A stretch of DNA of 64,000 nt. It comes from Siphonodentalium dalli. Its lineage: Eukaryota; Mollusca; Scaphopoda; Gadilida; Siphonodentaliidae. Within the stretch, counting starts at the first letter, position 1. The number at the start of each line of letters is the position of its first letter. Positions 22,406-33,118 of the stretch are shown piece by piece. Location of the stretch: assembly GCA_032622095.1 (NCBI GenBank), contig CP136068.1, positions 131,137,989 to 131,201,988 of the forward strand, written 5' to 3'. The translations under genes were made by a program, and so were the position numbers. The notes under the pieces were generated by a model. That model did not search any database. It saw only the letters and a program-made list of their open reading frames with translations, and was not told where the DNA came from.

Positions 22406-22919
22406 TGATTTATAATAATTCATATATACCGGTATAAGGGGTAGGGGTTGTAGCAACTGATTTATAACAATTCATATAGACCGATATTCCTTATTGTATG
22501 GAATAGGGGGAGTCTCTGATGTATAATAATTAATATATACAGGTATTACTTATTATAAGTGATAGGGGGGGTGCCACTGATTTATAATAATTCATATATA
22601 CCGGCATTACTTATTATGAGGGGTATATGGGTGGTAACCTCTAATTTATAATAATTCATATATTCCGGTATTACTTATTATAAGGGGCAGACTGGTAGCC
22701 TCAGATTTATAATAATTAATATAAACCGGTATTACTTATTATGAGGGGTAGGGATGGTAGCTTATGATTTATAATAATTCATAGATACCGGTATTCCTCA
22801 TTATAAAGGTTATAGGTGGTAGCCTATGATTTATAATAATTAATATATTCCGGTATTCCTTATTATATGGGGTAGGGGTGGTAGTCTCTGATTTATAATA
22901 ATTCTTGTATACCTGTATT
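22406..22919. repeat. 61-bp minisatellite, about 8.5 copies
   Basis: Units begin TGATTTATAATAATTCATAT, continue through TACCGGTATTACTTATTATA and end in GGGGTAGGGGTGGTAGCCTC. Copies vary by several substitutions and small indels; the first is short. This array is much more diverged than the 68-bp satellite. Confidence 0.92.
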
Positions 22920-23054
22920 TACACGCATGGTATACACACATATGGCAGTTGCACGATATAACATTTACTTGTAGCGCCTATTATAGTATATTATATAACT
23001 ATATGTACTATATACATCCTCATATACATGTGCACATATATTCGCGCTGCAACA

Positions 23055-23275
23055 TAATTTATACTGTATTTTAGTATATATATGTATAACATACCGGTAT
23101 ATATAGGGGTCTATATCTACGCGTGACCATTTTGTAACAGTAACCGGAAATCCACCTTAAATAAATCGACCGATGTATTAGATTCAACGCGACGAAGATG
23201 CGTCCGTCGGAAACCGACGGATTTAATACAATTAGATTCGAGTCGACAAAAATCCGTCGTTTGGAACGGGCCTTA
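23055..23275 (+). repeat. Dispersed repeat, second copy of 21690-21925
   Basis: Colinear with the first copy, with a few substitutions and short indels. It ends GTCGTTTGGAACGGGCC. Confidence 0.8.
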
Positions 23276-24310
23276 TTGCACAGCTGACTGCTATTTCATA
23301 GAATTCATGAGCTTCTCAGATATCCTTAGCTAAAGATTACCGGTCAATGGGACACATCTACCCGTTCCAAAGCCCTATCGCTTTATGCGCTGCATTGAAA
23401 ATACGCAAGTGACCGAGACGAAGTTCATCGATTTACCCTTACCGTTCCCGTGGGATGGGTATCGCAAACTTGCTTTTGTTTGTATAATAGCATGTCACAT
23501 ACATATCACATGATGTTGATACCATCGCTGACGGCAGCTATATATCTCGAACCCGGTGTCACATTAAATGGGTATTTGATGTCGAGGGAGCAATATAAAT
23601 TATATATGTCAACGCTATCAACAATGGGTGCTCAAGCAGTTGGTGTTGCTCTGGTGGAAATCATGCTGTATTTTTCTTGAAATACCATTGTAGGTTACGG
23701 TACAACAATTATTCTCCATAGGCGACAGTGTTAATGTCCGGGGCTATGCTCGATTCATTGTGAATGCTGGAACTTTCTAACCTAGTCAATTTTTAAGAAT
23801 GGCTCTTCGGACCCAATATGACCCAAAAAAATTAATAGGTCCGTGTGCCTTTTCAGTCTTTAAATGTACCGGTTTTGATACTGCCCTAATTACGCACAAA
23901 AAATCATCACCAAATTTTCAAACATACCCCCATTAAATGCCAGGTTAATTATTTCACCCACTCTAGATCAATATTCATCGGTATAATATTTCCATGGTGG
24001 CTTTGATTTTTTCTTGTTTTAGCATTAATTTTATCCCAATCATAATCAACCATTCAGCTGCCAGATGTGATTTTATGCTGACTTGAGTGTGGGTGACAGC
24101 ACATCAAGGGGGATATTTTTTTTATATTTGGTGTACTGTAACCTGTATAATGGTGATGAGAAATAAAATTAGTTGTATTTGTATCTGGGTTGCGCTAATA
24201 CATTTTTAAAAGGTGTTCATACATGCCAGTAAATTATATGTACACGTGTGTTATGAGAGAAACACTAATAGAACAGCCAATACGCCAAGGATTATATAGC
24301 AAACACCATG
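23276..24310. other. Non-coding
   Basis: No gene is supported. The 76-codon frame at 23450-23680 has no recognisable motif. Confidence 0.5.
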
Positions 24311-24312
24311 TA

Positions 24313-24723
24313 ATCGGGGTTCACGATTAGATGGCTGGTGGCATCTAATCGCGACCACAGGTGGCACGTGATGTTCGATTGAATATCAGAATGTTGGATA
24401 TCATATAAATCCCATATCCCATAATATGTCAAATATAGCGAATTATCGAAGTATGAATTACAGCGAAATGGCGAAATAGAGCGAAATTGGAAACCCAAAC
24501 CTCCGCCAAGCCCACCCACCCAATAGAAGAATTTGACTTATATTTTACCAGAGTTGATCTATTGTGGTGTTGCAATTTCTCATACAAATCGCCGTTATTT
24601 CGTCAAAGTACATTATTTATAGAGTTATTACTCTTCAGATTAAATATGATACTCAATCGAAACCACGCGTGCCTCCGGTGGTCGCGATTATATGCCAATA
24701 GCCATCTAATCGTGAACCCCGAT
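24313..24723. mobile_element. 411-bp foldback element, ATCGGGGTTCACGATTAG ends
   Basis: About 60-bp inverted repeats begin ATCGGGGTTCACGATTAGAT at both ends and include ATCGCGACCAC. TA lies on each side (24311-24312, 24724-24725), as for a mariner-like MITE, though 2 bp is weak evidence. The middle is AT-rich and non-coding. Confidence 0.8.
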
Positions 24724-24963
24724 TAACTATATTTTGGTAGTCAAACGTGTGCGTATTAGGTGAATATAACATCGTCTTCATATTCGTTTCTATCAAATGG
24801 AGACCATGTAAAACCCCTTTGCCGTCAGTTGATCTGAATATTAGTGCAAGAGACGAAATTGTTTTGCTTATACAAAGGTTTCTTGTTTCCTGAATTTAAG
24901 AGCATTACATCATTCATCGATGTTTGTTGGCGATGCATAGTTATTACACTGCTGGTGATTTAA

Positions 24964-25309
24964 AGGGGTACTGTACACTAAATTGATCCATTTATGGGAC
25001 CATCTCCTTTTATACTCAACAGCATATATGCAACAAATGAATGAATATGAGCCATGGATGAGTGCAAAATACCCCATTTACTTATTAATGATGTAAAACA
25101 AGATTGTAATTATAATGAAAATGAATTTATGGCTGGAGTCATAAATTCATTTTCATTATAATTATCATGTTGTTTGCATCGTTCATAGAGCACACAAGCA
25201 TATTTTGCGCTAATCCATGGCTCAAATTCATTCATTTGTTAAATATATTCTATTGAAAATAAAAGAGATGGTCCCATATAAATGGCCGCATTTAGTGTAC
25301 AGTACCCAT
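24964..25309. mobile_element. 346-bp TTAA-flanked foldback element
   Basis: The ends are AGGGGTACTGTACACTAAA and its complement with small differences, flanked by TTAA at 24960-24963 and 25310-25313. The inverted similarity covers nearly the whole element. It has an internal hairpin around 25105-25170 (ATTATAATGAAAATGAATTT, loop near GCTGGAGT). Confidence 0.8.
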
Positions 25310-25919
25310 TTAAGAGAGAGATTGAAAGAGAGTACATTGTTTCAAGAGAATTATTGGCATCTGTGGAAGAATGAAGTCAGTTCTTGTATATCATTTATTC
25401 ACATCTAATATCAATGTATAGTCAACAGCAATGTCATGAATCAAATCTTGGATGGATGGAAAGACAGGAACGCCGCTTATGAATTTAGCGGGTGGATGTT
25501 GACATCTGCCAATTCGTCTGAAGAGCCGAAACTGATTGAAGAGTAGATTAATGTCTGGTTTATATATACGCTAATGACTTCTAGCAGCCATTAGTGTATC
25601 TCTTTGTCTGTACTGACCCATGGGTGAACTGGAATTATTACCTAATACTTCCTTCCTTTGTGGTCAGACTTGCATGACCAATAGGTCGCGGCCTCTTCGA
25701 GTATGACCTTGGTAATTTGGTTGGGTTCACTTACAGTTCGATTATATTCCTGTCTCCCCCCATCGGTTAACCCTTTACCCAACAAACCGGCCAAAACCGG
25801 CCAAATAAAGCTTCAACAGCCTAAAATATCTTGGGTCTGTCTCAATAAAACCATACAAATATGGATATCATTGGAACCGGCTCATTGACCACATTGTGAT
25901 GGTTACAGTTATGCCCTGT

Positions 25920-25988
25920 GCCAATGCATTCTCTTATATATGCGAGTCGACCATAGGTCGCCTCGCATATATAAGAGAATGCATTGGC
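25920..25988. repeat. Hairpin h4
   Basis: The reference hairpin. It has a 27-bp perfect outer stem beginning GCCAATGCATTCTCTTATAT, one T/C mismatch, a 5-bp inner stem CGACC/GGTCG and the loop ATA. Confidence 0.97.
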
Positions 25989-26067
25989 CTAAAAAAAATC
26001 TGTTTTTAACACTTTTTACCATTTTTTCTTACATTCTTTAACAATTTTATAATTTTTAATGTGTTAA

Positions 26068-26136
26068 GCCAATGCATTCTCTTATATATGCGAGGCGACC
26101 TATGGTCGACTCGCATATATAAGAGAATGCATTGGC
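26068..26136. repeat. Hairpin h5, inverted partner of h4
   Basis: It is the exact reverse complement of h4, shown by the asymmetric mismatch and the loop TAT. Confidence 0.97.
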
Positions 26137-26380
26137 ACAGGGCCCTTCTGTTGGGTAAAGGGTTAAGATAGATATGTTTAGTATGTACCAGGGAGCATTA
26201 CTCTACACATCGCCGCGGTGTGCATCACCATGCCAGTGTATCACCCCAAGAAATAATATATCACGTGATAAGGCATTGAAAGTGATTTACGCCGAAAGTG
26301 ACACACATCTACCGCAGATAGTTGTGTCTGTCTGTTGTGCGACAGAGTTAATGACAGTTACTGACCACATGGTTGCTTAA

Positions 26381-26948
26381 AGGGGTACTATACGTCATTT
26401 TCAATAAATTCCCGATGATAACAACGATCTAATATCGATAATATATAGAAAACTAAGTAATTTGAGTCGAAGATGTATTCTATAAACGTTCAGGTTAATA
26501 GGTTATCTTTAAATCAAAGTTAATAATTTTATATAAATTTAATTTACGGCTGGAGTCATAAATTAAATTACGAATTTCCGTGTACAAGACGTAATCAAAA
26601 TAATTCTCGGATAGTGGATTGGGCAAAGCGTGGCACACATGATCGTGTAAACAATTATGTTGATACTGGGCGTAAACTCAAGCCACTCACTGACTAGTGA
26701 CCATACAATGACTTAATGAGTATCTGGGACTACTGTGCATATAATATAACATTTATTTGATACATTTGCTTGAAAACTGTCCAAAAATTACTCGACAGCG
26801 ACAATTGGTATTTTCGCATTCCGGGTAATCTGCCATCTGTAACATTACTTCGTACTCAACAGACTTTCAAATAATGGAAATCTGGTTACCTTATTCTACA
26901 ATTCAGAGACTAAAGAAACCAACAACAACATTTGTGTACAGTATCCCT
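26381..26948. mobile_element. 568-bp TTAA-flanked element, AGGGGTACTATAC ends
   Basis: TTAA lies at 26377-26380 and 26949-26952. The ends AGGGGTACTATAC and GTGTACAGTATCCCT are inverted. An internal GGCTGGAGTCATAAATT phrase links it to the 346-bp element at 24964. No coding. Confidence 0.72.
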
Positions 26949-26979
26949 TTAACATGTGATTCCACTGGAGCGATGTTGG

Positions 26980-27232
26980 CAAGCCTTGAAATAGTGTGTC
27001 TGTCATTTGCAGAATGAGGTTCCCAGAGGGTGAATTTAGTGATGCTACCCCGCATAGCGGGCTAGCATCACCAAATTCACCCTCTGGGAACCTCATTCTG
27101 CTGATGTGTAAGCAGAATGAGATCCACAGAGGGTGAAATTGGTGATGCTAGCCCGTTATGCGGGGTAGCATCACTAAATTCACCCTCTGGGGACCTCATT
27201 CTGCAAATGACAGGCACCCTCTTTCAAGGCTT
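26980..27232. repeat. Twin-hairpin locus, second sequence family
   Basis: Outer inverted repeats (AGCCTTGAAA...GCAGAATGAGG and complement) enclose two 89-nt hairpins at 27011-27099 and 27114-27202. Each folds on itself (GAATGAGG...CCTCATTC), and the second is close to the reverse complement of the first. Single-hairpin relatives lie at 37331-37397 and 37592-37680. The sequence is unrelated to the GCCAATGCATTCTC hairpins but the plan is the same. Confidence 0.88.
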
Positions 27233-27409
27233 GGATGTTGGATTATTATTATTATAGTTGATTATATGGTACATACTGAGTATCTGGTACAGTATACGTA
27301 TAGCTCCCAAAATGGAAATTCTCTCACAGGCATGCCCAGCCCCAGTTATGATTTGCCCAATTTAGTTTTAATTAAAATTCCATATGCTATGAACTATGAT
27401 GTATCGGGT

Positions 27410-27689
27410 CCTTCATCTATTATATATTTTGGAACTTATATCTGTCTCTCTGTCTCTATAATTATGTCTTATAGACTCGAAAACTGCTCCACCGATCCGA
27501 CTCCAATTTGGTATGTAGGCCTACTTTGATCCCGGGAACAATATGGGGGGGGTCCAATTTCACGTGCGACCATGTCCTTGACCTTGACCTTCACCTGGCT
27601 CATATACGCTCATATAGGAATGTTTCTGGACCGATCGAACAAGTAAGAAATCCCTAAATAGACCGGACGAAGTCGGTCACATCAGCTAG
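27410..27689 (+). mobile_element. Possible Helitron-like 3' end
   Basis: The block contains a TCTGTCTCTCTG-type run and a CGATCCGACTCCAATTTGGT phrase. It ends in a short hairpin (GACCG...CGGTC) then ACATCAGCTAGT. A terminal hairpin followed by CTAG and then T is the Helitron 3' signature. No Rep/helicase sequence is present, and the 5' border is a guess. Confidence 0.35.
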
Positions 27690-27690
27690 T

Positions 27691-28315
27691 ATCTAAGATA
27701 TATATATACATCAAGAAATATTCACACAATTCGCAGGCATAAAGCAAGGGGTACCCGGTGAAGACGGTATGTCTCAATCACTTCCAGAGTATAATATGAA
27801 TATTGGTTCCAATTAATGGCATCGCCGTATCTATTTTCACCAATAATGACTGGAGTGTTTAATTGTAGGCCTCTGTCTATAACTCTATATGTATACTCTG
27901 TGTTATGTATGACCATGTATGTATAATCTGTGTTAGCATTACAAATGCAAGAATGATATCAACTTGAAGCAGCCCGAGGCTGGTAGCCAAGACTTAATGT
28001 TGCTGCTATTCATCCGATCGCAACCAAACAGTGGGCGATGCTATATCAATATTATACATGCACATTGTATTGTATCGTATCGTCTTATGCAAACGCGCCA
28101 TACTGTGTAAATTACGTGTGTGTATGTTGTATGTTTGCATTACTACTACATTGACTATTACCGTCCACATTCCTATTCGACATGCGCGTATTTCAGCCAG
28201 CAGTCTGATTCAAGCCAGTTTTGCGCTAAGTAAAAGCCATTGGAAAAAGTGTACCTGTTATGCAGCTAATAGAGGAACGGGTCAGTAAGCAGACCTTACT
28301 GTAGCCTCACTTCGA
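27691..28315. other. Non-coding
   Basis: Nothing supportable. The short frames at 27722-27916 and 28031-28288 have no motif. Confidence 0.5.
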
Positions 28316-28345
28316 TTAACCCTTTACCCAACAGAAGGGCCCTGT

Positions 28346-28414
28346 GCCAATGCATTCTCTTATATATGCGAGTCGACCATAGGTCGCCTCGCATATATAA
28401 GAGAATGCATTGGC
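28346..28414. repeat. Hairpin h6
   Basis: Canonical 69-nt hairpin of copy B. Confidence 0.95.
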
Positions 28415-28493
28415 TTAACACATTAAAAATTATAAAATTGTTAAAGAATGTAAGAAAAAATGGTAAAAAGTGTTAAAAAAAGATTTTTTTTAG

Positions 28494-28562
28494 GCCAATG
28501 CATTCTCTTATATATGCGAGGCGACCTATGGTCGACTCGCATATATAAGAGAATGCATTGGC
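28494..28562. repeat. Hairpin h7
   Basis: Inverted partner of h6, separated from it by 79 bases. Confidence 0.95.
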
Positions 28563-28919
28563 ACAGGGCATAACTGTAACCATCACAATGTGGTCAAGGA
28601 GCCGGTTCCAATGATATCCATATTTGTATGGTTCTATTGAGACAGACCGAAGATATTTTAGGCTGTTGAAGCTTTATTTGGCCGGTTTTGGCCGGTTTGT
28701 TGGGTAAAGGGTTAACCGTTGAAAATACACCATGTAATCTTATGGGGTAAAACATATTTTACTTTAGCCATATATCGCAAAACACACTGAATTAATTACC
28801 CTGGAGAAAATCCATGACTGTAAGTGGCGTGCGAATAGCAAAATCGCTCACAAAGTCCCTTAAATAATTTAAGCTCGAACTGGGACTGATGAGTAAACTA
28901 TTAAACAACATGAATTAAC

Positions 28920-29075
28920 ACAGAAATACATTCCCCGCGTTATTATTATTTTTTACTTCTTCTTTTTTTTTTAACTGTTTTAGGTTCCTGTCAAAACTTC
29001 CAAGGTTTTATACTGGTGGAATATATTTGCACTCTCAGTTGGCTAAGCGTCTCGACCTAATATCCAGGGGTGTTT
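28920..29075 (+). repeat. Dispersed repeat, partner near 44610-44745
   Basis: The phrases CCGCGTTATT, AGGTTCC, CTGTCAAAA and TACTGGTGGAATAT occur in the same order in both places. Confidence 0.55.
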
Positions 29076-29355
29076 CGAGATGAGTCCTTTTTCTAAAAAC
29101 ATCGACATTTCTGTGTAAATACATGACAGTCGGTTCAGTGTGTGGGTAACATAATTGGACACAATGTTACTTTTACGTATTAACGCCACCGGTGTATACT
29201 GTTCTACCAATTTTAGAAATCTGAGGTCCTATGGGCATTTTATAAATAGATAATTGTTTTTTCCGGTTATTTTGGGACGCGTTAAAGTTGTACTGCGACC
29301 CCGAGTCCGGTAAAAGCTGTAGTTGGAATGTCCAAGTTCGTGAAAGTTCTATTGA

Positions 29356-29958
29356 CTATGCCGATGATTTGATAAGCTTTATTGTTTTAGGATATTGTAG
29401 AAAGGCTAATCTGGACGTGTCTAATTGAGCTATAGCGATGGGATATTTCGGGTTTTCGTGGGGTGTGTATTCGCTGGATGTCTTATAGTTGCAGTGTGTA
29501 CCTATTATGACCGCATTAATTTCGTTCGATGTTTGGGTATGAACAATGGCTGGGCCATGCAAACTTGAAGATTTTATGGCGGGAACACAATTTTTGATCC
29601 GCATTTAGAAGCTTTCTGGTTTGGTGAATGAAAAACCTGCAGTAATAAGCCGTAGTTTTTTGTAATAATTTGAAGGATTAGTTGTTTTAACGAAATTCTG
29701 AGGCAGTGCATTAATGCAACCAATATATTTTATATTATAATTTATATTTATGGCTACTAATATGAACTTGGTGGCGTTACCATTTCTGACTATGGTTTTC
29801 TTGTACAGTGATGTTTCATTAAGTCGACTAGCAATACGTTGGGGTGGAGATTCCATGATTGAAGTGACAGCAAACGATGCTGATAATGCCGACATCAAAT
29901 AAACTTCAGTCCAGCACCCAATATGAGATATGAATAACCATATATCCATACTGAACAC
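29356..29958 (-). pseudogene. Unidentified protein segment, one internal stop
   Basis: On the minus strand 117 codons (29958-29605) end in TAA, and the same frame continues for 82 codons. The composition is protein-like, with Cys residues spread through it and few low-complexity runs. A second copy of the middle part, reading NSVKITNPSNY and RLITEGFS, lies on the plus strand at 45779-45892. Its counterpart here is FVKTTNPSNYYKK and RLITAGFSFTKPES. Conservation at protein level between the copies suggests genuine ancestral coding, either a captured host exon or an element gene. I cannot name the family. The first Met may not be the start. Confidence 0.45.
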
Positions 29959-30002
29959 ATAACATGACGTACGGTTAACATTGATTTGTTATGTTGCTCT
30001 GA

Positions 30003-30185
30003 TAACCATTCTTGAAGTGGGTGTATATGTATATGATATGCAAATGGCGGCAGTCCAGCATCCCAAAGCCGTCAGCTATATAGCTATAAAATCCCTGTTA
30101 TGTTAATATAATACCCATTATTGAAGTGGGTTTATGTATATCATATGCAAATGACAGTCCAGCATCGCAAAGCCGTCAGCTAAAG
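30003..30185 (+). repeat. Two-copy tandem duplication
   Basis: TTGAAGTGGGT, TATATCATATGCAAATG and AAAGCCGTCAGCTA occur twice, about 110 bases apart. Confidence 0.75.
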
Positions 30186-31089
30186 TTATACAAAACCACA
30201 CTATATCATGTTTCTTAATCGAAATTATTAAACATGCGTCTTATGCACAGGCAGTCGAACGGAATGAATTCACTGATATGACCTCACTGATATGACCTAT
30301 TCGTCGAAAGGCACCGAACAAAATCGAATTCGAGGTTAGCGGCACAGGTTCTTCCTCGGGTCCATGACCAGTGGCTCTCACACATAAACAAGATCATATA
30401 TTACATACCCGTGATTGTAATCATAGAATCTTTTTCGATTTCTGTTATTTGTAATTTGCATAGCTTATCACAAACCAAAAATCAACATTATTGACATAAT
30501 GTAAACGCCAATAAACGAAATTGAAATTTTCAACTACACCTTTTACCGGGCTCGGCCTCGGGGGTCGCACTATAGCTCGACCTCGGGGTCGCATTACAAC
30601 TTTTAATGTGTCCCAATAATTAACATTCTATAAATAGAACCTCCAGCCCTATGGCAGCGCCCAGGCGAAACAAGAATTTGTACATTAGTATACACGCGGC
30701 GCGCGTAATGAACTTTCCGAAAAGTAGTGACTTATATTAGGTTATTCTTGGATGCTAAGAAGGAGTCCGAGCATCTGCTTGCGCTGACACTCCGATATAT
30801 TTACATACACCTAATATCACTTCCAATTGCCACATAGCGTTATACGGTAGACACGCCCCCTGAGTCAATGTGTTCATAAACATATGAACGTAACGCGACG
30901 TCACTTTCAGTGCCGTTCATAGGTTTCTGAACACATTGATCCTGTGGATAGTCGGACAAGAAATGTGTTTTTGGTCTATAATCAGTGTTGTTACCCTTCG
31001 CCTTAAACTCATCTTCTCTGATTACACATCAATCAGGTCACACAACCCACATTTCGACAATTGTTGCCATGAGAAGATCTCTCAGCTGA

Positions 31090-31530
31090 CAGGGGGGTGG
31101 TCAAAGCCACCAACAAGCAATTTTTTCCGCAAAAAAAAAAATATTCCTGCTTGTTTTTTTAGTGTTTTGGCAATGAGTTGGGCTTCAAAACCACTTTGAA
31201 TGAGAGAAATAATGTAATTCTAACTGGTAAACTGACTGCAGGCAGTTATCGTGTTGTATTTTGTTGCAAATTTTGAAATCCAAGATGGCCGCTGGCAGCC
31301 GTGTTTTTTTTGGCCGAATGACCTCAAAATGACTCATTCCTATTTACATGTCCATGTTAACATCCATTTAGTGTTAAAAGGGGGTGGGTGTAAAAAAAAT
31401 GGTCGGAAAAAACTGCCGAAAACGGAAAAAATTTGGCGGTGGGGGTGGGTGGGTACAAAAAAAATTATCGAAAGGGAAAAAATGCCATACGTGCCTGAAA
31501 AAAAATTCCGACCCCCCCCCCCCCCCCCTG
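31090..31530. mobile_element. 441-bp CAGGGGG-end element, inverted relative of 15607-16156
   Basis: Its reverse complement aligns with 15607-16156 through GGCACGTATGGCATTTTTTC, the GGGTGGG-rich stretch and CCATCTTGGATTTC. About 65 internal bases of the first copy, and its last segment, are absent. No matching target duplication is visible (CAGCTGA versus TCGACCT). Confidence 0.75.
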
Positions 31531-31625
31531 TCGACCTCACAAATATATCATTATGGTAGAACGGCGTGTTGTCAAGTTCTTATCCAGAGCCGAAACTTAA
31601 TTGTTAGTTTCAGATATTATCATTC

Positions 31626-32504
31626 TTGAAATCAACACGTCTACATTCATTACAAGCTATAAACAAGACATTTCGTCATACATCATACAAAATGCCGTCT
31701 GAATTACTTCATACCAAGTTTTGTAAGAGAATTTTAGGTGTTGGTGATGGTGCAACTAATCACGTTGTACGCGCTGAACTTGGTAGGTATCCTTGTTATA
31801 TTGATGTCATATGCAGAATGGCTAGTTATGCACTTAAGTTGACCTCACATACTCGAAATGACCTTTTATACAATGCTATTTGTGAACAAAGAGCGCGGAA
31901 AAGTATGTCAACGTCAATATTTAGAATACTAGAGGCATGTGGCCTCGATTTAGATCCCGGCATAGATTTATCAAACAATAAATTTAATGTAATTGTCTGT
32001 AAACTTAAGCAAAGATTACGAAATGAACACGTCGCCGAATTTATCAAATCGATCTTCGATGACAACAAGAAAAGTGGTGAAAATAAATTACGAACTTACA
32101 GGCTTTTTAAAGATAATTATTCTATGGAGATATATCTTATTGGAACAAAATGTGTGGAAGATAGAATGCGTTTTACAAGGTTAAGGATTAGTAACCACAA
32201 TTTATCCATTGAAAAGGGTCGAAATTTCAAACCGAAGAAGAAATCCATTGAAGATCGAATATGTTTACATTGTCCGATCAAACAGAAACTAGTTGAAGAT
32301 GAATTTCATTTTATAATGAAATGTCCGTTATATGCTGATTTGAGAAATGAACTATATGAAGTAATGAAAGTGCAATATAATGGATTTAGCGCTATGTCAG
32401 AAACTCGGCAATTCAATTTGATTCTCAAAAATGAAAAACCAGATTCTTGTTATAAAATATGCAGCTTGATTAGAAAATGTTTTGATCGAAGATCCCAGCA
32501 GTAG
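31626..32504 (+). pseudogene. LINE ORF2 C-terminal fragment, family B
   Basis: A 292-codon open frame lacks all polymerase motifs but matches the region after reverse transcriptase in LINEs. From about residue 24 it reads LHTKFCKRILG then RAELGRYP; later RLRISNHNLSIEKGR and a zinc motif CLHC...HFIMKC near residue 225. Equivalent phrases occur in the LINE at 56578-58600 (LHLKFCK, YAELGRHP, KIRTSNHKLPVEK). The first 20 or so residues appear to be flanking sequence, so the Met is accidental. It is a 5'-truncated copy whose remaining frame is intact, suggesting moderate age. Confidence 0.85.
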
Positions 32505-32776
32505 CAACTATGTGTAGAGTATTATTCAACCAAACTGTATGGTTGCATCCTATACATGTATATAAATGTATATAAGGTAGTTTTAATTTTAAAGTATTAA
32601 GTGCACTTATATATATTATATTGTATAGGAAATACTAAATAACTAATTATATATTCAATGAAATAACTACATCACTTGTGTATATTACTTGTTGTATTTA
32701 TTTAATATTGTTATTTGTGCATACTGCCTTACATGGTGTTTTATGCTAATAAATGTTATGTTATGTTATGTTATGT
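31690..32776 (+). mobile_element. 5'-truncated LINE, family B, with (TTATG)n tail
   Basis: Covers the C-terminal frame plus a 270-bp 3' UTR that ends AATAAATG and four TTATG units (32755-32775). A short tandem tail is typical of many non-LTR elements. The 5' junction near 31690 is set by where the homology stops. No target duplication was found. Confidence 0.8.
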
Positions 32777-32984
32777 ACATGTATACTTTACTGTGAAATT
32801 GCGTTTTTCCGCACTCCGTCAACGGATTCTCACAACGTATGGTTTTCTAAAAAAAACGAGGATTCGAACTGTCCGAATTGAACTCCATGCGTTCATTTAA
32901 AGTTGAATAAATGGTGGGAAAGACAGACAATCCTACAGTAGTTCATAATGAATTTAAGTATATAAATATAAATAATAAACGGCT

Positions 32985-33118
32985 GATTCAACGTGGTCAT
33001 GGGTTTTGACCGCGATAAAAATTCAGCAAACTCCAAATGAACCCCTTCGGAGTTCGTGCAGTTTGCTGAATTTTTCTCACGGTCAAATTCCCATTACCAC
33101 ATTGAAACCGCCATTCAT
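32985..33118. repeat. Foldback repeat
   Basis: The arms CGTGGTCATGGG...AAAATTCAGCAAACT and AGTTTGCTGAATTTT...CCCATTACCACA are inverted around a short centre near 33045. Probably a small MITE. Confidence 0.75.

Larger units (their letters stand above)
25771..26162 (+). mobile_element. 392-bp twin-hairpin TTAA element, copy A
   Basis: The termini CCCTTTACCCAACA are perfectly inverted, and TTAA lies at 25767-25770 and 26163-26166. TTAA targets with CCC-starting ends are the signature of piggyBac-type transposases, so this is probably a piggyBac-mobilised MITE. The left part has a GCCGGTTTTGG-type palindrome (CCGGCCAAAACCGGCC). Two hairpins follow, separated by an A/T-rich spacer (TTTAACACTTTTTACC). 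There is no coding capacity. It is exactly 392 bp, as are the three other copies. Confidence 0.93.
28320..28711 (-). mobile_element. 392-bp twin-hairpin TTAA element, copy B
   Basis: Reverse orientation to copy A. TTAA lies at 28316-28319 and 28712-28715, and the 14-bp ends are perfect. Hairpins are at 28346-28414 and 28494-28562. It differs from copy A by only scattered substitutions, for example CTTCGG where copy A has CTTGGG. Confidence 0.93.
29180..30708. mobile_element. Mosaic TIR element carrying a broken coding segment
   Basis: The left arm (about 29180-29330) contains GTGTATACTG, CCTATGGGC, AAAGTTGTACTGCGACCCCG and GGTAAAAGCTGTAGTTG. The right arm (30530-30708) has the same order inverted, with a duplicated CTCGGGGTCGCA block. 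A rearranged relative is at 45720-46405. A coding-like segment runs on the minus strand inside, with a tandem duplication at 30003-30185. The exact ends and the target duplication are not clear. Confidence 0.55.

Noticed and set aside
31340-31629. Frames of 66 to 102 codons near the C run
   Set aside because: They are products of the G/C runs and A runs of the 441-bp element.
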